Counted from the first letter of the stretch, positions 28,736-38,066 are shown. The stretch is 64,000 nt of DNA from Paraburkholderia solisilvae (GCF_902859875.1 NZ_CADIKF010000002.1:124001-188000); one strand, 5' to 3'. Numbers and translations: made by a program. Notes: a model not told the origin generated them from the sequence alone.

Positions 28736-28779
28736 AGGTGAGCTTATACGGGATCGCGTGGGGTGAGTCTTTACGGGAT
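28736..28779 (-). repeat. Two inverted-orientation iterons downstream of the kfrA-like gene
   Basis: AGGTGAGCTTATACGGGAT (28736-28754) and GGGTGAGTCTTTACGGGAT (28761-28779) are reverse-complement iterons, 25 bases apart, opposite in direction to the main array. They lie between the kfrA-like gene and the recombinase-like gene. Confidence 0.7.
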
Positions 28780-28821
28780 GTCGTGGACCGGTGAGCGCCG
28801 CCGCAAATTCGCATCACCGGT

Positions 28822-29853
28822 TCATTGTTTGATAGACGGTGATTCACCGCCGGCGATTGCGGCCGCTGCCTGCGGACTACTCCAGATTTTCCACGCGCGG
28901 TGCAGTCGATGCGCCGACACCGGCTGCGCGAAGCCGAGCCATTCACCGACAAGTTCCGGTTCGACGCCGCTCTCGAACAATTCGGCGGCGAATGTATTGC
29001 GCAACGTCTGTGGGCTCGCACGCGCATCACGCGACGCAGCGATGCCCGCGGCATCGACCAATGCGTCGATTGCACGCAACGTGGTGGCCTTGTGCATCGG
29101 CCGTCCGGACGACGACGCGGGGAAAACCAGTCCGCCTGCAATGGCCGTCGTCGCGCGCACCTCAAGCCATGCGTTCAGAACGCCTGCAGCAAACGGCGCG
29201 AGCCTGGTACGACGTGACATTGCCGGGCTGTCGCCCTCGACCGCGAGCCACCCGGTGCCAGTGCTGACATCGCGCAGGGTTAACGCGATTGCCTCGCCCG
29301 TCTTCAGACCGCCGCCCAGGAAGATCGCTACCAGCGCGCGGTCGCGATACTCCCGCCATCGTTGCGCACCCGATACGCCGCTGACGGGCGATGCGAGATG
29401 CGCGACGAGCGCCGCCCGCTCGGCAACGGAAAGAAAGCCGGTTGGTTCGTTATCGCGTGCGTTGCGCCAGCCGGCTTCGCCGTCCTGAGCAATGAATCGT
29501 GCCGGGTTGGTCGACGCGATTTCGATGTAGCGGACATGATCGAGAACGCGCTCGATCAATCGCAAATACCGCGCTCGCTGAGGCTTGCGGATCGACAGAC
29601 CCGCGACGAAATCGGCGATTGAGCGCCGGTCGACCGTTGCAAGCGTTTTGTGACGCGCGGCGAGCCACTCGAGAAAGAGTCCCCACTGTGCCCGGTAGAC
29701 CTGCGCCGACGACGGACGAAACTGTTGCGCTGCAAGCCACGCATCGAAAGCGATCGCGGGGTCGCGCAGCCAGTCTTCCCGTTCGCGATCGAACAGGTCG
29801 CCCGATAACGACGGCGGACCCGCACTGCTCGACGAATGTGAAGGAGAAGCCAT
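28822..29853 (-). CDS. Tyrosine-recombinase-fold protein lacking catalytic residues
   Basis: A 343-aa protein with a phage-integrase/Xer-type layout: SAM-like N-terminal DNA-binding domain (about 30-125) and a catalytic-fold domain (about 140-325). Aligned by eye with XerD, the first arginine is K184 (GGLKTGE), the HxxR histidine is Q282 (SPQTLRNTF, Arg R285 kept), the LGH histidine is F308 (LGFAQ), and the nucleophilic tyrosine position is L317. It should bind DNA but not recombine. The ATG at 29853 has GGAG upstream. It follows an unknown gene behind a LexA-type box. Confidence 0.8.
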   Translation of the reverse strand: MASPSHSSSSAGPPSLSGDLFDREREDWLRDPAIAFDAWLAAQQFRPSSAQVYRAQWGLFLEWLAARHKTLATVDRRSIADFVAGLSIRKPQRARYLRLIERVLDHVRYIEIASTNPARFIAQDGEAGWRNARDNEPTGFLSVAERAALVAHLASPVSGVSGAQRWREYRDRALVAIFLGGGLKTGEAIALTLRDVSTGTGWLAVEGDSPAMSRRTRLAPFAAGVLNAWLEVRATTAIAGGLVFPASSSGRPMHKATTLRAIDALVDAAGIAASRDARASPQTLRNTFAAELFESGVEPELVGEWLGFAQPVSAHRLHRAWKIWSSPQAAAAIAGGESPSIKQ

Positions 29854-29932
29854 GCCCGTTTCTCCGTGAGTTGCGCGAATGGTAGACGCAGGCGCGGCGC
29901 TTTTCCTACTCGTATCCGCTACGTGAGCGCCG

Positions 29933-30340
29933 CTATCCGCCCCAGGCGCGCATCCGGCGCGCGCCTTTTGCCGGATGACGTTTTTGAGCCGCGAGCCGCT
30001 TCGCTTCGCGTTGTGCTTCGTCGTACGCGACGACCGCGAATGCGAATACGGCGGGCAACGCATTCGATGCGCCGAAATTCACCGGATCGTCCGTTTCCGG
30101 ATACGGCAAGCCCGCTGGGCGTTGAAACAGGCCCAGCAGCAGCGCGTCGTGGCGGCTCGCGAATCCGAGGTCGGCGAGGGCCTCGGCCTCGATCGCATGC
30201 AGCAGCCGCCAGGTCAGCGGAACCTGTTGCGCGATGTAGCGCGATGCAATGTGGCAAACGATGTGCTCGAGGTCGCGCGCGGCGTTCCGGTAGCGCAGCG
30301 CGGCCAATGCGGTATCAGGATCGGTGGACGAGCTGTTCAT
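29933..30340 (-). CDS. Unknown 135-aa protein, first gene after a LexA-type box
   Basis: A 135-aa protein of no family I recognise. It is predominantly helical, with a conserved-looking core (ARDLEHIVCHIASRYIAQQVPLTWRLLHAIEAEALADLGFASRHDALLLGLF) and a basic C-terminus (KRLAAQKRHPAKGARRMRAW) that might contact DNA. The ATG at 30340 has GGAG seven bases upstream and lies about 34 bases from a LexA-like operator. It precedes the recombinase-like gene by 79 bases, probably as one transcript. Confidence 0.65.
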   Translation of the reverse strand: MNSSSTDPDTALAALRYRNAARDLEHIVCHIASRYIAQQVPLTWRLLHAIEAEALADLGFASRHDALLLGLFQRPAGLPYPETDDPVNFGASNALPAVFAFAVVAYDEAQREAKRLAAQKRHPAKGARRMRAWGG

Positions 30341-30373
30341 GTTCGGCTCCAGTCGCGGTCGATGGGGCATATA

Positions 30374-30389
30374 CTGTACAAATATACAG
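30374..30389. promoter_or_regulatory. LexA (SOS) box
   Basis: CTGTACAAATATACAG fits the LexA operator CTGT-N8-ACAG and sits within a longer palindrome (30371-30392). It lies 34 bases upstream of the unknown 135-aa gene on the minus strand; the next gene to the right also reads leftward and ends before it. So the box most likely controls only the leftward pair. Confidence 0.7.
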
Positions 30390-30568
30390 TATTGTCCGCA
30401 AGCCCTGCCGAACCGCTGGCAGCCGGGACCAAAACAACGCCCGCCGGGCCCGAACGAAAATAGCCATCCGGCACAAGCCCCACGTTGCCCACAAGCCCCT
30501 GCCGCAACCCGCCGCCGCGCGATTCAACCCTGCAACTCGAACCCTGCAACCCAACCCCGCCGGCCCGC

Positions 30569-31204
30569 TCAGCCGTGAATCACGACCAGCAACGCCTTCG
30601 CTTCTCCTTTGCCCGCATTGCGAATCGCATGCGGCTCGTCGGCCAGGTAGCGCGCGGTATCCGCTGTCTTCAACCGTTTCGTCGCGCCCGCTGCCTCGAT
30701 ATCGATCGTGCCGTGCAGCACCGTCAAGTGCTCGCGCGTGCCGGGTTCATGTGCGTTCGATACCAGCGCGCCGCCGGGCTGAAGCGTAAGCTCATACCAC
30801 TCGAACCTGCCGGCGAGCTCGATCGGCCCCCAGACGCGCAACTGGTATTTCGCATCGTGTCCGCTCAACGTCGGGATGTCATGCGGCCCCGAGACCGCGA
30901 TGGCCTCCGGCGCCTTCTGCGGCGCAAACAGCGAGTCGAGGCTCACACCGAGCGCGTTCGTCAGGCGCCATGCGACAGCGATGGTCGGATTCGCCTTGTC
31001 ACGTTCGATTTCGGACAACATCGACTTCGACACGCCGGCCGCGCGCGATAAATCGTCGAGCGTCATCTTGCGTTCGCCGCGCAGCCGCTGGATCTGCTCG
31101 CCGACGCGCGGCGGCGCGGCCGTTCCCGCCGATGCCGGCGCACCAGGCGAGGCCGCCGATGCCGTTGCGCCGCGTGCGGGACGGCGGGATTCCGAACTTG
31201 CCAT
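30569..31204 (-). CDS. XRE-cupin transcriptional regulator
   Basis: A 211-aa regulator. An Ala-rich leader is followed by an XRE helix-turn-helix (about 35-92: LRGERKMTLDDLSRAAGVSKSMLSEIERDKANPTI) and a C-terminal cupin domain (GTREHLTVLHGTIDIEA) that would sense a small ligand. It is divergent from kbl-tdh across a gap with two identical-type palindromes, so it probably controls threonine breakdown and itself. The ligand, perhaps an amino acid, is inferred only. Confidence 0.88.
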   Translation of the reverse strand: MASSESRRPARGATASAASPGAPASAGTAAPPRVGEQIQRLRGERKMTLDDLSRAAGVSKSMLSEIERDKANPTIAVAWRLTNALGVSLDSLFAPQKAPEAIAVSGPHDIPTLSGHDAKYQLRVWGPIELAGRFEWYELTLQPGGALVSNAHEPGTREHLTVLHGTIDIEAAGATKRLKTADTARYLADEPHAIRNAGKGEAKALLVVIHG

Positions 31205-31228
31205 TTACTGACCTATCGTTTAGAGTTG

Positions 31229-31262
31229 TTCGATATATCGAAATTAAGTTCGAAAAATCGAA
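31229..31262. promoter_or_regulatory. Twin operators between XRE-cupin gene and kbl
   Basis: TTCGATATATCGAA (31229-31242) and TTCGAAAAATCGAA (31249-31262) share TTCGA-N4-TCGAA and start 20 bases apart, about two helix turns. They lie between divergent starts, so two regulator dimers could bind the same DNA face and control both directions. Confidence 0.65.
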
Positions 31263-31356
31263 TTTTTCCAGTAAAGCTGACACCGACTATAACAGGCCGC
31301 CGCGTCGCCGCACATGATGGTTCACGCGGGCCGCTCATTCGTCCAGGAGCCCATTC

Positions 31357-32556
31357 ATGCGTGATGCTTTCCTCTCTCATCTGCGCGGCACGCTCGACCA
31401 GATTCGCGCCGACGGCTTCTACAAGACCGAACGCGTGATTGCGAGCCCACAGGCGGCCGACATCAAGCTTGAAAGCGGCGCCGGCGTGCTGAACTTCTGC
31501 GCGAACAACTATCTCGGTCTCGCCGACGACGCGCGCCTGATCGCCGCGGCGAAAGAGGGGCTCGAGCGCGACGGCTTCGGCATGGCGTCCGTGCGTTTCA
31601 TCTGCGGCACGCAGACCGTGCATAAAGAACTGGAACGCGCGCTGTCCGCGTTTCTGCGCACCGACGATTGCATTCTCTATTCGAGCTGCTTCGATGCGAA
31701 CGGCGGATTGTTCGAAACGTTGCTCGACGAGTCCGACGCGATCATCAGCGACGAACTGAATCACGCGAGCATTATCGACGGCGTGCGGCTCTCGAAGGCC
31801 AGGCGCTATCGCTACAGGAACAACGATCTTGCCGATCTCGAAGCGAAGCTGCGCGAAGCCGATGCGGCGGGTGCGCGCTACAAGCTGATCGCGACCGACG
31901 GCGTGTTTTCGATGGACGGCATCATTGCCGATCTGGCCGGCATCTGCGATCTCGCGGACCGCTACGGCGCACTCGTGATGGTCGACGATTCGCACGCGGT
32001 CGGTTTTATCGGCGAGCACGGTCGCGGCACGCCCGAGCATTGCGGCGTGCTGTCGCGCGTCGACATCATCACCGGCACGCTCGGCAAGGCGCTTGGCGGT
32101 GCATCGGGCGGCTATGTCGCCGCGCGTCAGGAGGTCGTCGATCTGCTGCGTCAGCGCTCACGCCCGTATCTGTTCTCGAACACGCTGACGCCCAGCATCG
32201 CCGCCGCGTCGCTGAAGGTGCTCGCGTTGCTCGATAGCGACGAAGGCGCGCGTTTGCGCGAGCGCGTGCGCGCGAACGGTGCGCATTTCCGCCGTGCGAT
32301 GAGTGCGCTCGGATTTACGCTCGTGCCCGGCGAACATCCGATCATCCCGGTGATGCTCGGCGACGCGCAGCTCGCGTCGAAGATGGCCGATGCATTGCTG
32401 CACGAGGGCGTCTACGTGATCGGCTTTTCGTTTCCGGTCGTGCCGCGCGGCCGCGCGCGCATTCGCACGCAGATGAGCGCGGCGCACACCCCGGAACAGA
32501 TCGATCGCGCGGTGGACGCGTTTGCACGCGTCGGACGTTCGCTCGGCGTGATCTGA
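31357..32556 (+). CDS. kbl: 2-amino-3-ketobutyrate CoA ligase (glycine C-acetyltransferase)
   Basis: A 399-aa PLP enzyme that splits 2-amino-3-ketobutyrate with CoA into glycine and acetyl-CoA. The family signatures are clear: [12 protein letters not shown] near the N-terminus, [16 protein letters not shown], and the PLP lysine in [16 protein letters not shown]. Length is normal. tdh follows after 66 bases, giving the complete two-step threonine-to-glycine route. Confidence 0.95.
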   Translation: MRDAFLSHLRGTLDQIRADGFYKTERVIASPQAADIKLESGAGVLNFCANNYLGLADDARLIAAAKEGLERDGFGMASVRFICGTQTVHKELERALSAFLRTDDCILYSSCFDANGGLFETLLDESDAIISDELNHASIIDGVRLSKARRYRYRNNDLADLEAKLREADAAGARYKLIATDGVFSMDGIIADLAGICDLADRYGALVMVDDSHAVGFIGEHGRGTPEHCGVLSRVDIITGTLGKALGGASGGYVAARQEVVDLLRQRSRPYLFSNTLTPSIAAASLKVLALLDSDEGARLRERVRANGAHFRRAMSALGFTLVPGEHPIIPVMLGDAQLASKMADALLHEGVYVIGFSFPVVPRGRARIRTQMSAAHTPEQIDRAVDAFARVGRSLGVI

Positions 32557-32622
32557 GCTTCGGCGCCCCGCTGCTGCTTCGCTTCATTCGAACGCATTAA
32601 CCGAATTCCGGCAGGATCCCTT

Positions 32623-33651
32623 ATGAAAGCTCTCGCAAAACTCGAACGCGCGCCGGGTCTGACGCTGACCCGCGTGAAGAAACCCGAAGTCGGCCATAAC
32701 GACGTGATGATTCGCATCACCCGCACCGCGATTTGCGGTACCGACATCCATATCTGGAAGTGGGACGACTGGGCGCAAAAGACGATACCCGTACCGATGC
32801 ACGTCGGCCATGAGTACGTCGGCGAGATCGTCGAGATGGGTCAGGAAGTACGGGGCTTCGCAATCGGCGATCGCGTGTCGGGAGAAGGGCACATCACCTG
32901 CGGTTTTTGCCGCAATTGTCGCGCGGGGCGCCGGCATCTGTGCCGCAATACGGTCGGCGTCGGCGTGAATCGCGAGGGCGCATTTGCCGAATACCTCGTG
33001 ATTCCCGCATTCAACGCGTTCAAGATTCCGCCCGAGATTTCCGACGACCTAGCCGCGATATTCGATCCGTTCGGTAACGCGACGCATACCGCGCTGTCGT
33101 TCAACCTGGTCGGCGAGGACGTGCTGATTACCGGCGCGGGGCCGATTGGCATCATGGCGGTCGCCATCGCCAAACACGTCGGCGCCCGTAACGTCGTGAT
33201 CACCGATGTCAACGATTACCGGCTCCAGCTCGCGCGCAAGATGGGCGCGACGCGCGCGGTGAACGTCGCACGCGAAACGTTGCACGACGTGATGCTGGAT
33301 CTGCACATGACCGAGGGCTTCGACGTGGGCCTTGAAATGTCCGGCGTGCCCAGCGCGTTCACCGCGATGCTCGAAGCGATGAACCACGGCGGCAAGATCG
33401 CGCTGCTTGGCATTCCGCCTGCACAAACGTCGATCGACTGGAATCAGGTTATTTTCAAGGGCCTCGAAATCAAGGGCATCTACGGCCGCGAGATGTTCGA
33501 GACCTGGTACAAGATGGTCGCCATGCTGCAAAGCGGGCTCGACCTGTCGCCGATCCTCACGCACCGCTTTGCGGTCGAAGACTACGAGCGCGCATTTGCG
33601 ACCATGCTGTCCGGTGAAAGCGGCAAGGTGATTCTCGACTGGACCGCTTGA
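32623..33651 (+). CDS. tdh: L-threonine 3-dehydrogenase
   Basis: A 342-aa zinc alcohol-dehydrogenase-family enzyme oxidising L-threonine to 2-amino-3-ketobutyrate with NAD+. It shows the catalytic zinc segment [16 protein letters not shown] and GHEYVGEI, the structural zinc cysteines in [15 protein letters not shown], and the nucleotide loop [14 protein letters not shown]. Gene order kbl-tdh is the classic one. The ribosome site GGCAGGA lies near the ATG. Confidence 0.96.
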   Translation: MKALAKLERAPGLTLTRVKKPEVGHNDVMIRITRTAICGTDIHIWKWDDWAQKTIPVPMHVGHEYVGEIVEMGQEVRGFAIGDRVSGEGHITCGFCRNCRAGRRHLCRNTVGVGVNREGAFAEYLVIPAFNAFKIPPEISDDLAAIFDPFGNATHTALSFNLVGEDVLITGAGPIGIMAVAIAKHVGARNVVITDVNDYRLQLARKMGATRAVNVARETLHDVMLDLHMTEGFDVGLEMSGVPSAFTAMLEAMNHGGKIALLGIPPAQTSIDWNQVIFKGLEIKGIYGREMFETWYKMVAMLQSGLDLSPILTHRFAVEDYERAFATMLSGESGKVILDWTA

Positions 33652-33712
33652 TTGCTGCTTGATTCTTGCCTGATTCCCCGTTGTAACGCCCGTCGAACGG
33701 CTGTCTGATCGA

Positions 33713-34375
33713 CTAACCGCTCGCGCCCGCTCGCGGTTTGTCGAATTCGGCCTGAACGCGCACATGCACATCGTCGCCGACAGCCGGGAACCATGACGTC
33801 AGCCCGAACTTCGAGCGGCTGAAACTGCCTTGTGCCGAAAAGCCGATCGTATCCAGTTTGGTCAGCGGATCGACGCCGTAGCCGTTGAACTTCACATCAA
33901 GCGTTACCGGCTGGGTCGTGCCGCGAATCGTCAGGTCGCCGGTCAGCTTGCCGACCGCGTCGCCGGTGCGCTCGAAATGCGTGCTGACGAAGCGGATGTC
34001 CGGATAACGAGCGACATCGAGCATCTCATCGCCCTTCACCATCTTGTCGAGCAGCGGCACGTTCGTGTCGATGCTCGACGCGTCGATCGTGATCGCCACC
34101 GCGCTGTTCTCCATGCCACCGTCTCGCCAGTCGAGCTGACCCGTCACGCGGTCGAAGCGCATCGCGAAGCGCGAATACTTGAAGTGATCGACGTCGAAGA
34201 TAACGCTCCAATGGTCCGCATCCAGTTTGTACGGACCGGCGGGCACGCGTGACTCAGTGGTGCTGACGGTATGCGTGACCACCTGCAGCGGAGTACACGC
34301 AGTCATCGCAGCCGACGCGGCCGCGACGACAAAGAGCGCGCGCACGGCGGCCGCGCGGATAGCGGCATTCTTCAT
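33713..34375 (-). CDS. YceI-family periplasmic lipid-binding-type protein
   Basis: A 220-aa YceI-like protein, a lipocalin-type barrel that binds isoprenoid chains. The core is YKLDADHWSVIFDVDHFKYSRFAMRFDRVTGQLDW. The N-terminus has a signal ending MTAC, plausibly a lipoprotein cleavage site. The ATG at 34375 is backed by GGAGGGG; the longer upstream frame overlaps the TetR promoter. It is divergent from the TetR gene. Confidence 0.88.
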   Translation of the reverse strand: MKNAAIRAAAVRALFVVAAASAAMTACTPLQVVTHTVSTTESRVPAGPYKLDADHWSVIFDVDHFKYSRFAMRFDRVTGQLDWRDGGMENSAVAITIDASSIDTNVPLLDKMVKGDEMLDVARYPDIRFVSTHFERTGDAVGKLTGDLTIRGTTQPVTLDVKFNGYGVDPLTKLDTIGFSAQGSFSRSKFGLTSWFPAVGDDVHVRVQAEFDKPRAGASG

Positions 34376-34510
34376 GGCCCCTCCGATAGTTCGTTCAACC
34401 TGCATCGCCCGGCACGATACGGCACAGACCCGCGCACGCGCAGCGTACCGCAAGCGGCCACACGCCGTCGTGCGTTTCTTCCAAAAGCGTTCAAAAGAAT
34501 ACTTGACGGG

Positions 34511-34528
34511 GTAGAATGACCGTTCTAC
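34511..34528. promoter_or_regulatory. Palindromic TetR-type operator
   Basis: GTAGAATGACCGTTCTAC is an 18-bp inverted repeat (GTAGAA / TTCTAC arms) just after a TTGACG element and 11 bases before the TetR start, fitting autoregulation. Confidence 0.6.
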
Positions 34529-34538
34529 CATCCGTTGC

Positions 34539-35207
34539 ATGGCTATCTCGAACGAATTGACGACCACCCCTTCCGGTTCCGCACGCGAGCGGCTGCTCGA
34601 AGCGGCCGAAGCGTTGATTTACGCCGGCGGTATTCATGCGACCGGCGTCGACGCGATCGTCAAGCAGTCGGGCACCGCGCGCAAAAGCTTTTATACACAT
34701 TTCGAATCGAAAGATGCGCTGGTCGCGGCTGCACTCGAGCGTCGCGACGAGCGCTGGATGAACTGGTTTATCGAAGGCACGCTGCGGCATGGAAAACGGC
34801 CGCATGCGCGTCTGTTAGGCATGTTTGACGTACTGCGCGAATGGTTCGCGTCGGATGTGTTTCATGGCTGCGCGTTTTTGAACGCGGCGGGTGAAATCGC
34901 ATCGCCGGACGACCCGATTCGCGTGGTCGCGCGCGAACACAAGGAACGTCTGCTCGCCTTCGTGCGCGCCCAATGCGACGAGTTTGTCGCATCGGTGGGC
35001 GTCGATGCGCGGCGCGCCGACCGGCTGTCGCGTCAGCTGCTGATTCTGATTGACGGCGCAATCGGCGTCGCGCTCGTCAGCGGCGAATCCGACGCGGCAC
35101 TCGATGCGCGCGCGGCGGCCGAGCATGTGCTCGATGCGTATCACCCCCATGCGCGTTCGCCGTCCGGCGGACAACCATCCACGGCAAGAGACCGTAACCG
35201 TTCTTAG
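34539..35207 (+). CDS. TetR/AcrR-family regulator
   Basis: A 222-aa TetR-type repressor. The helix-turn-helix is at about 17-62 (ARERLLEAAEALIYAGGIHATGVDAIVKQSGTARKSFYTHFESKDAL); the rest is an all-helical ligand domain with a cysteine in FHGCAFLNAAGE, a motif common in this subfamily. It is followed nine bases later by a DUF1348-type gene and has a palindrome in its promoter. It probably controls that pair, perhaps also the YceI-like gene. Confidence 0.92.
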   Translation: MAISNELTTTPSGSARERLLEAAEALIYAGGIHATGVDAIVKQSGTARKSFYTHFESKDALVAAALERRDERWMNWFIEGTLRHGKRPHARLLGMFDVLREWFASDVFHGCAFLNAAGEIASPDDPIRVVAREHKERLLAFVRAQCDEFVASVGVDARRADRLSRQLLILIDGAIGVALVSGESDAALDARAAAEHVLDAYHPHARSPSGGQPSTARDRNRS

Positions 35208-35216
35208 GAGCTCATC

Positions 35217-35693
35217 ATGGCAGAGATTGAAACCCGCCCGCCCGTTCCGCCCTTCACGCGCGAAACCGCGATCCAGAAAGTACGCGGCGCGGAAGACGGA
35301 TGGAACACGCGCGACCCTGAACGCGTGTCGCTCGCTTATACGCCGCAAAGCGTCTGGCGCAACCGCGTGGAATTCGTGACCGGCCGCGCGGCGATCATCG
35401 AGTTGCTGCGCCGTAAATGGAAGCGTGAGCTCGACTACCGGCTGATCAAGGAACTGTGGGCATTCACGGACAACCGCATTGCGGTGCGTTTCGCGTACGA
35501 GTTCCACGACGATTCGAACACGTGGTTCCGCGCATACGGCAACGAGAACTGGGAGTTCGACGAGAACGGCCTGATGGCCCATCGTCACGCCAGCATCAAT
35601 GAAATGCCCATCCGCGAAGCAGACCGCCTGTTCCGCTGGCCGCTCGGCCGCCGCCCGGACGATCATCCGGGGCTGTCCGATCTCGGTCTCTGA
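35217..35693 (+). CDS. DUF1348/NTF2-like protein
   Basis: A 158-aa protein of the NTF2-like superfamily (DUF1348). It has the typical sequence [37 protein letters not shown] and the [31 protein letters not shown] end. TetR-adjacent members are common, and functions in detoxification or oxidative stress are suspected but unproven. AGGAG lies seven bases before the ATG. It is co-transcribed with the TetR gene. Confidence 0.9.
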   Translation: MAEIETRPPVPPFTRETAIQKVRGAEDGWNTRDPERVSLAYTPQSVWRNRVEFVTGRAAIIELLRRKWKRELDYRLIKELWAFTDNRIAVRFAYEFHDDSNTWFRAYGNENWEFDENGLMAHRHASINEMPIREADRLFRWPLGRRPDDHPGLSDLGL

Positions 35694-35919
35694 CTATTAC
35701 GTTGAGCATACGGTGAGCGTTCCTGCCGGACGTTCACCGGTCTGTCATCAGCCTTCGGCTATTGTCCTGCCTGCTGCGGTCAAGCCGTTTCCCCATCCTG
35801 TCGCGCCGAAGCGATACTCCACGGATTTCGCGGATTGTCGGGTAGAGTGCGCGACGGGGAAGCAAATCGATAAAAGACCGCAGTTTTGACACCGGCATCC
35901 GATCGCCGGCGGAGAGGAC

Positions 35920-36441
35920 ATGCGTTTTCGGCAGACCAGCAACATCAAGAAAAATATCCAACGCGCCATCGCGGCGCTGGCAGTCGGACTCGCGGCGACG
36001 TCCGCGCACGCTGACTGGTGCTCAGGCGGCGTATGGGTCGACGCAATGTTTGCGTCGTACCACATCAATCCGGACCCCGGCACCCACTTCGAGGAATTCA
36101 ATCCGGGTCTGGGCGTCGAGTGCTGGTTGAACAACCAGTGGGCGCTGACCGCGGGCGGCTTCCGCAACTCGCTGCGCCGGCCTTCGTACTATGGCGGCGG
36201 CGTGTGGGCCCCGGAGTTCGCGCATTGGGGCTTTGTGCGGCTCGCGGTAATCGGCGGCATTATTTCCGGGTACAACTACGGCAACTGGGGTCTCGGGCGG
36301 AATCATTCGGTCGGCCCGGTCGCGGCCCCGATCGTGATGACCGAGTACAAGCGCGTCGGCATCAACTTTATCGTCGTACCGCCGATTCCTTCGGATAACT
36401 TGCCTTTTACGGTCGGGTTTCAGTTGCGGGTGAAGTTCTAG
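35920..36441 (+). CDS. Small outer-membrane beta-barrel protein (PagP-like look)
   Basis: A 173-aa protein with a signal peptide ending SAHA before DWCSGG, alternating hydrophobic-polar strands, and a C-terminal phenylalanine (GFQLRVKF), all signs of an outer-membrane barrel of about eight strands. Size and the segment VMTEYKRVGINFIVVPPI recall PagP-type lipid A enzymes, but I see no secure catalytic triad, so the function is open. It is monocistronic. Confidence 0.6.
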   Translation: MRFRQTSNIKKNIQRAIAALAVGLAATSAHADWCSGGVWVDAMFASYHINPDPGTHFEEFNPGLGVECWLNNQWALTAGGFRNSLRRPSYYGGGVWAPEFAHWGFVRLAVIGGIISGYNYGNWGLGRNHSVGPVAAPIVMTEYKRVGINFIVVPPIPSDNLPFTVGFQLRVKF

Positions 36442-36516
36442 TTGTTCTTGCCGCCGGACCGAATGGCTGCGCGACCCGATGGCGATCCCGCCGCGCAGCC
36501 ATGTTCGACATTCAAT

Positions 36517-37989
36517 TCAGATGCCGCCCATACAGAGGTACTTGGTTTCGAGGTAGTCCTCGATGCCGTACTTCGAGCCTTCACGGCCGAGTCCGGATTG
36601 CTTGATGCCGCCGAATGGCGCGACTTCGTTCGAGATCAGGCCGGTGTTGATGCCGACCATCCCGTATTCGAGCGCCTCGGACACGCGCCAGACGCGCCCG
36701 ATGTCCCGGCTGTAGAAGTACGAGGCCAGACCGAATTCGGTTGCATTCGCCGCCTCGATCGCCTCGCGCTCGTCGCGAAAGCGGAACAGCGGTGCGACCG
36801 GGCCGAAGGTTTCCTCGGTCGCGAAGCGCATCGACGCGGTCACGCCGCCAACCACGGTCGGCTCGAAGAACAGCTTGCCGGCTGCGTGGCGCTTGCCGCC
36901 GGTGAGCACGCGCGCGCCCTGCGTCACCGCGTCGGCGATATGCGCTTCGACCTTCTCGACCGCGGCTTCGTTGATGAGCGGCCCCTGCGCGACGCCGTCC
37001 TCGAAGCCGTTGCCGACCTTGATGCGGCTGACCGCCGCCGCGAATTTCTCCGCGAACGCGTCGTACACGCCGTCCTGCACGTAGAAGCGGTTCGTGCAGA
37101 CGCAGGTTTGCCCGGCGTTCCGGTACTTCGACGCGAGCGCGCCTTCGACGGCCGCATCGAGATCGGCGTCGTCGAACACGATGAACGGCGCGTTGCCGCC
37201 GAGCTCGAGCGAGACCTTCTTGACCGTCGGTGCGCATTGACTCATGAGCAGCCGGCCCACCGGCGTCGAACCGGTGAACGTGAGCTTGCGCACGATCGGA
37301 TTGGCGGTCATTTCAGCGCCGATCGCGCGCGGGTCGCCGACCACGACGCTGAATACGCCGGCCGGCACGCCCGCGCGGTGCGCGAGTTCGGCCAGCGCGA
37401 GCGCCGACAGCGGTGTGGCTTCAGCGGGCTTCAGAACCATCGCGCAACCGGCGGCGAGCGCGGGCGCGGCCTTGCGCGTGATCATCGCGGCCGGGAAGTT
37501 CCACGGCGTGATCGCGGCGCACACGCCGATCGGCTCCTTCGTGACGAGCATCCGCTTGTCGCCGGCGGGCGAAGCGAGCACGTCGCCATCGACGCGCTTC
37601 GCCTGTTCGGCGAACCATTCGATAAACGACGCCGCGTAACCGATCTCACCTTTTGCTTCCGCGAGCGGCTTGCCTTGCTCGGCCGACATGATCGTCGCGA
37701 GGTCGTCCGTGCTCGCGACCATCAGCGCGTGCCAGCGCTTCAGGATTGCGGCGCGCTGCGCAGCGGTCAGGGCGCGCCAGCTGTGCTGCGCACGTTCGGC
37801 GGCGATGATCGCGCGGCGCGTTTCGGTGCCCGTCATCAGCGGCACGGCGGCGATTGTCTCGCCGGTGGCCGGATCGACGACGTCGAACGTGCGTGCGTCG
37901 TCGGCGCCGCACCATGCGCCGTCGACATAGGCGAGCGTGCGCAACAGGCTGGGGTCGGCGAGCCGGGAAAGCGGATGGGATTCAGTCAT
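36517..37989 (-). CDS. gabD: Succinate-semialdehyde dehydrogenase (GabD-type)
   Basis: A 490-aa aldehyde dehydrogenase of the GabD class, oxidising succinate or glutarate semialdehyde with NAD(P)+. Key sites are TPWNFPAAMITRKAAPALAAGC, FTGSTPVGRLL, catalytic Glu in LELGGNAPFIVFDDAD and catalytic Cys in NAGQTCVCTNRFYV. The ATG at 37989 lacks a strong ribosome site. It is last in the catabolic operon, 77 bases after ubiX-like, so it may handle a semialdehyde end-product of that pathway; a close homologue with another substrate is possible. Confidence 0.88.
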   Translation of the reverse strand: MTESHPLSRLADPSLLRTLAYVDGAWCGADDARTFDVVDPATGETIAAVPLMTGTETRRAIIAAERAQHSWRALTAAQRAAILKRWHALMVASTDDLATIMSAEQGKPLAEAKGEIGYAASFIEWFAEQAKRVDGDVLASPAGDKRMLVTKEPIGVCAAITPWNFPAAMITRKAAPALAAGCAMVLKPAEATPLSALALAELAHRAGVPAGVFSVVVGDPRAIGAEMTANPIVRKLTFTGSTPVGRLLMSQCAPTVKKVSLELGGNAPFIVFDDADLDAAVEGALASKYRNAGQTCVCTNRFYVQDGVYDAFAEKFAAAVSRIKVGNGFEDGVAQGPLINEAAVEKVEAHIADAVTQGARVLTGGKRHAAGKLFFEPTVVGGVTASMRFATEETFGPVAPLFRFRDEREAIEAANATEFGLASYFYSRDIGRVWRVSEALEYGMVGINTGLISNEVAPFGGIKQSGLGREGSKYGIEDYLETKYLCMGGI

Positions 37990-38066
37990 GGTCGTCGCGA
38001 AGGGCGTGCCGCCGGCGCATGCGGCGCGGCGGTCGGTTATGTTGTGAAAGCGAGGTGGCGCGTGCG

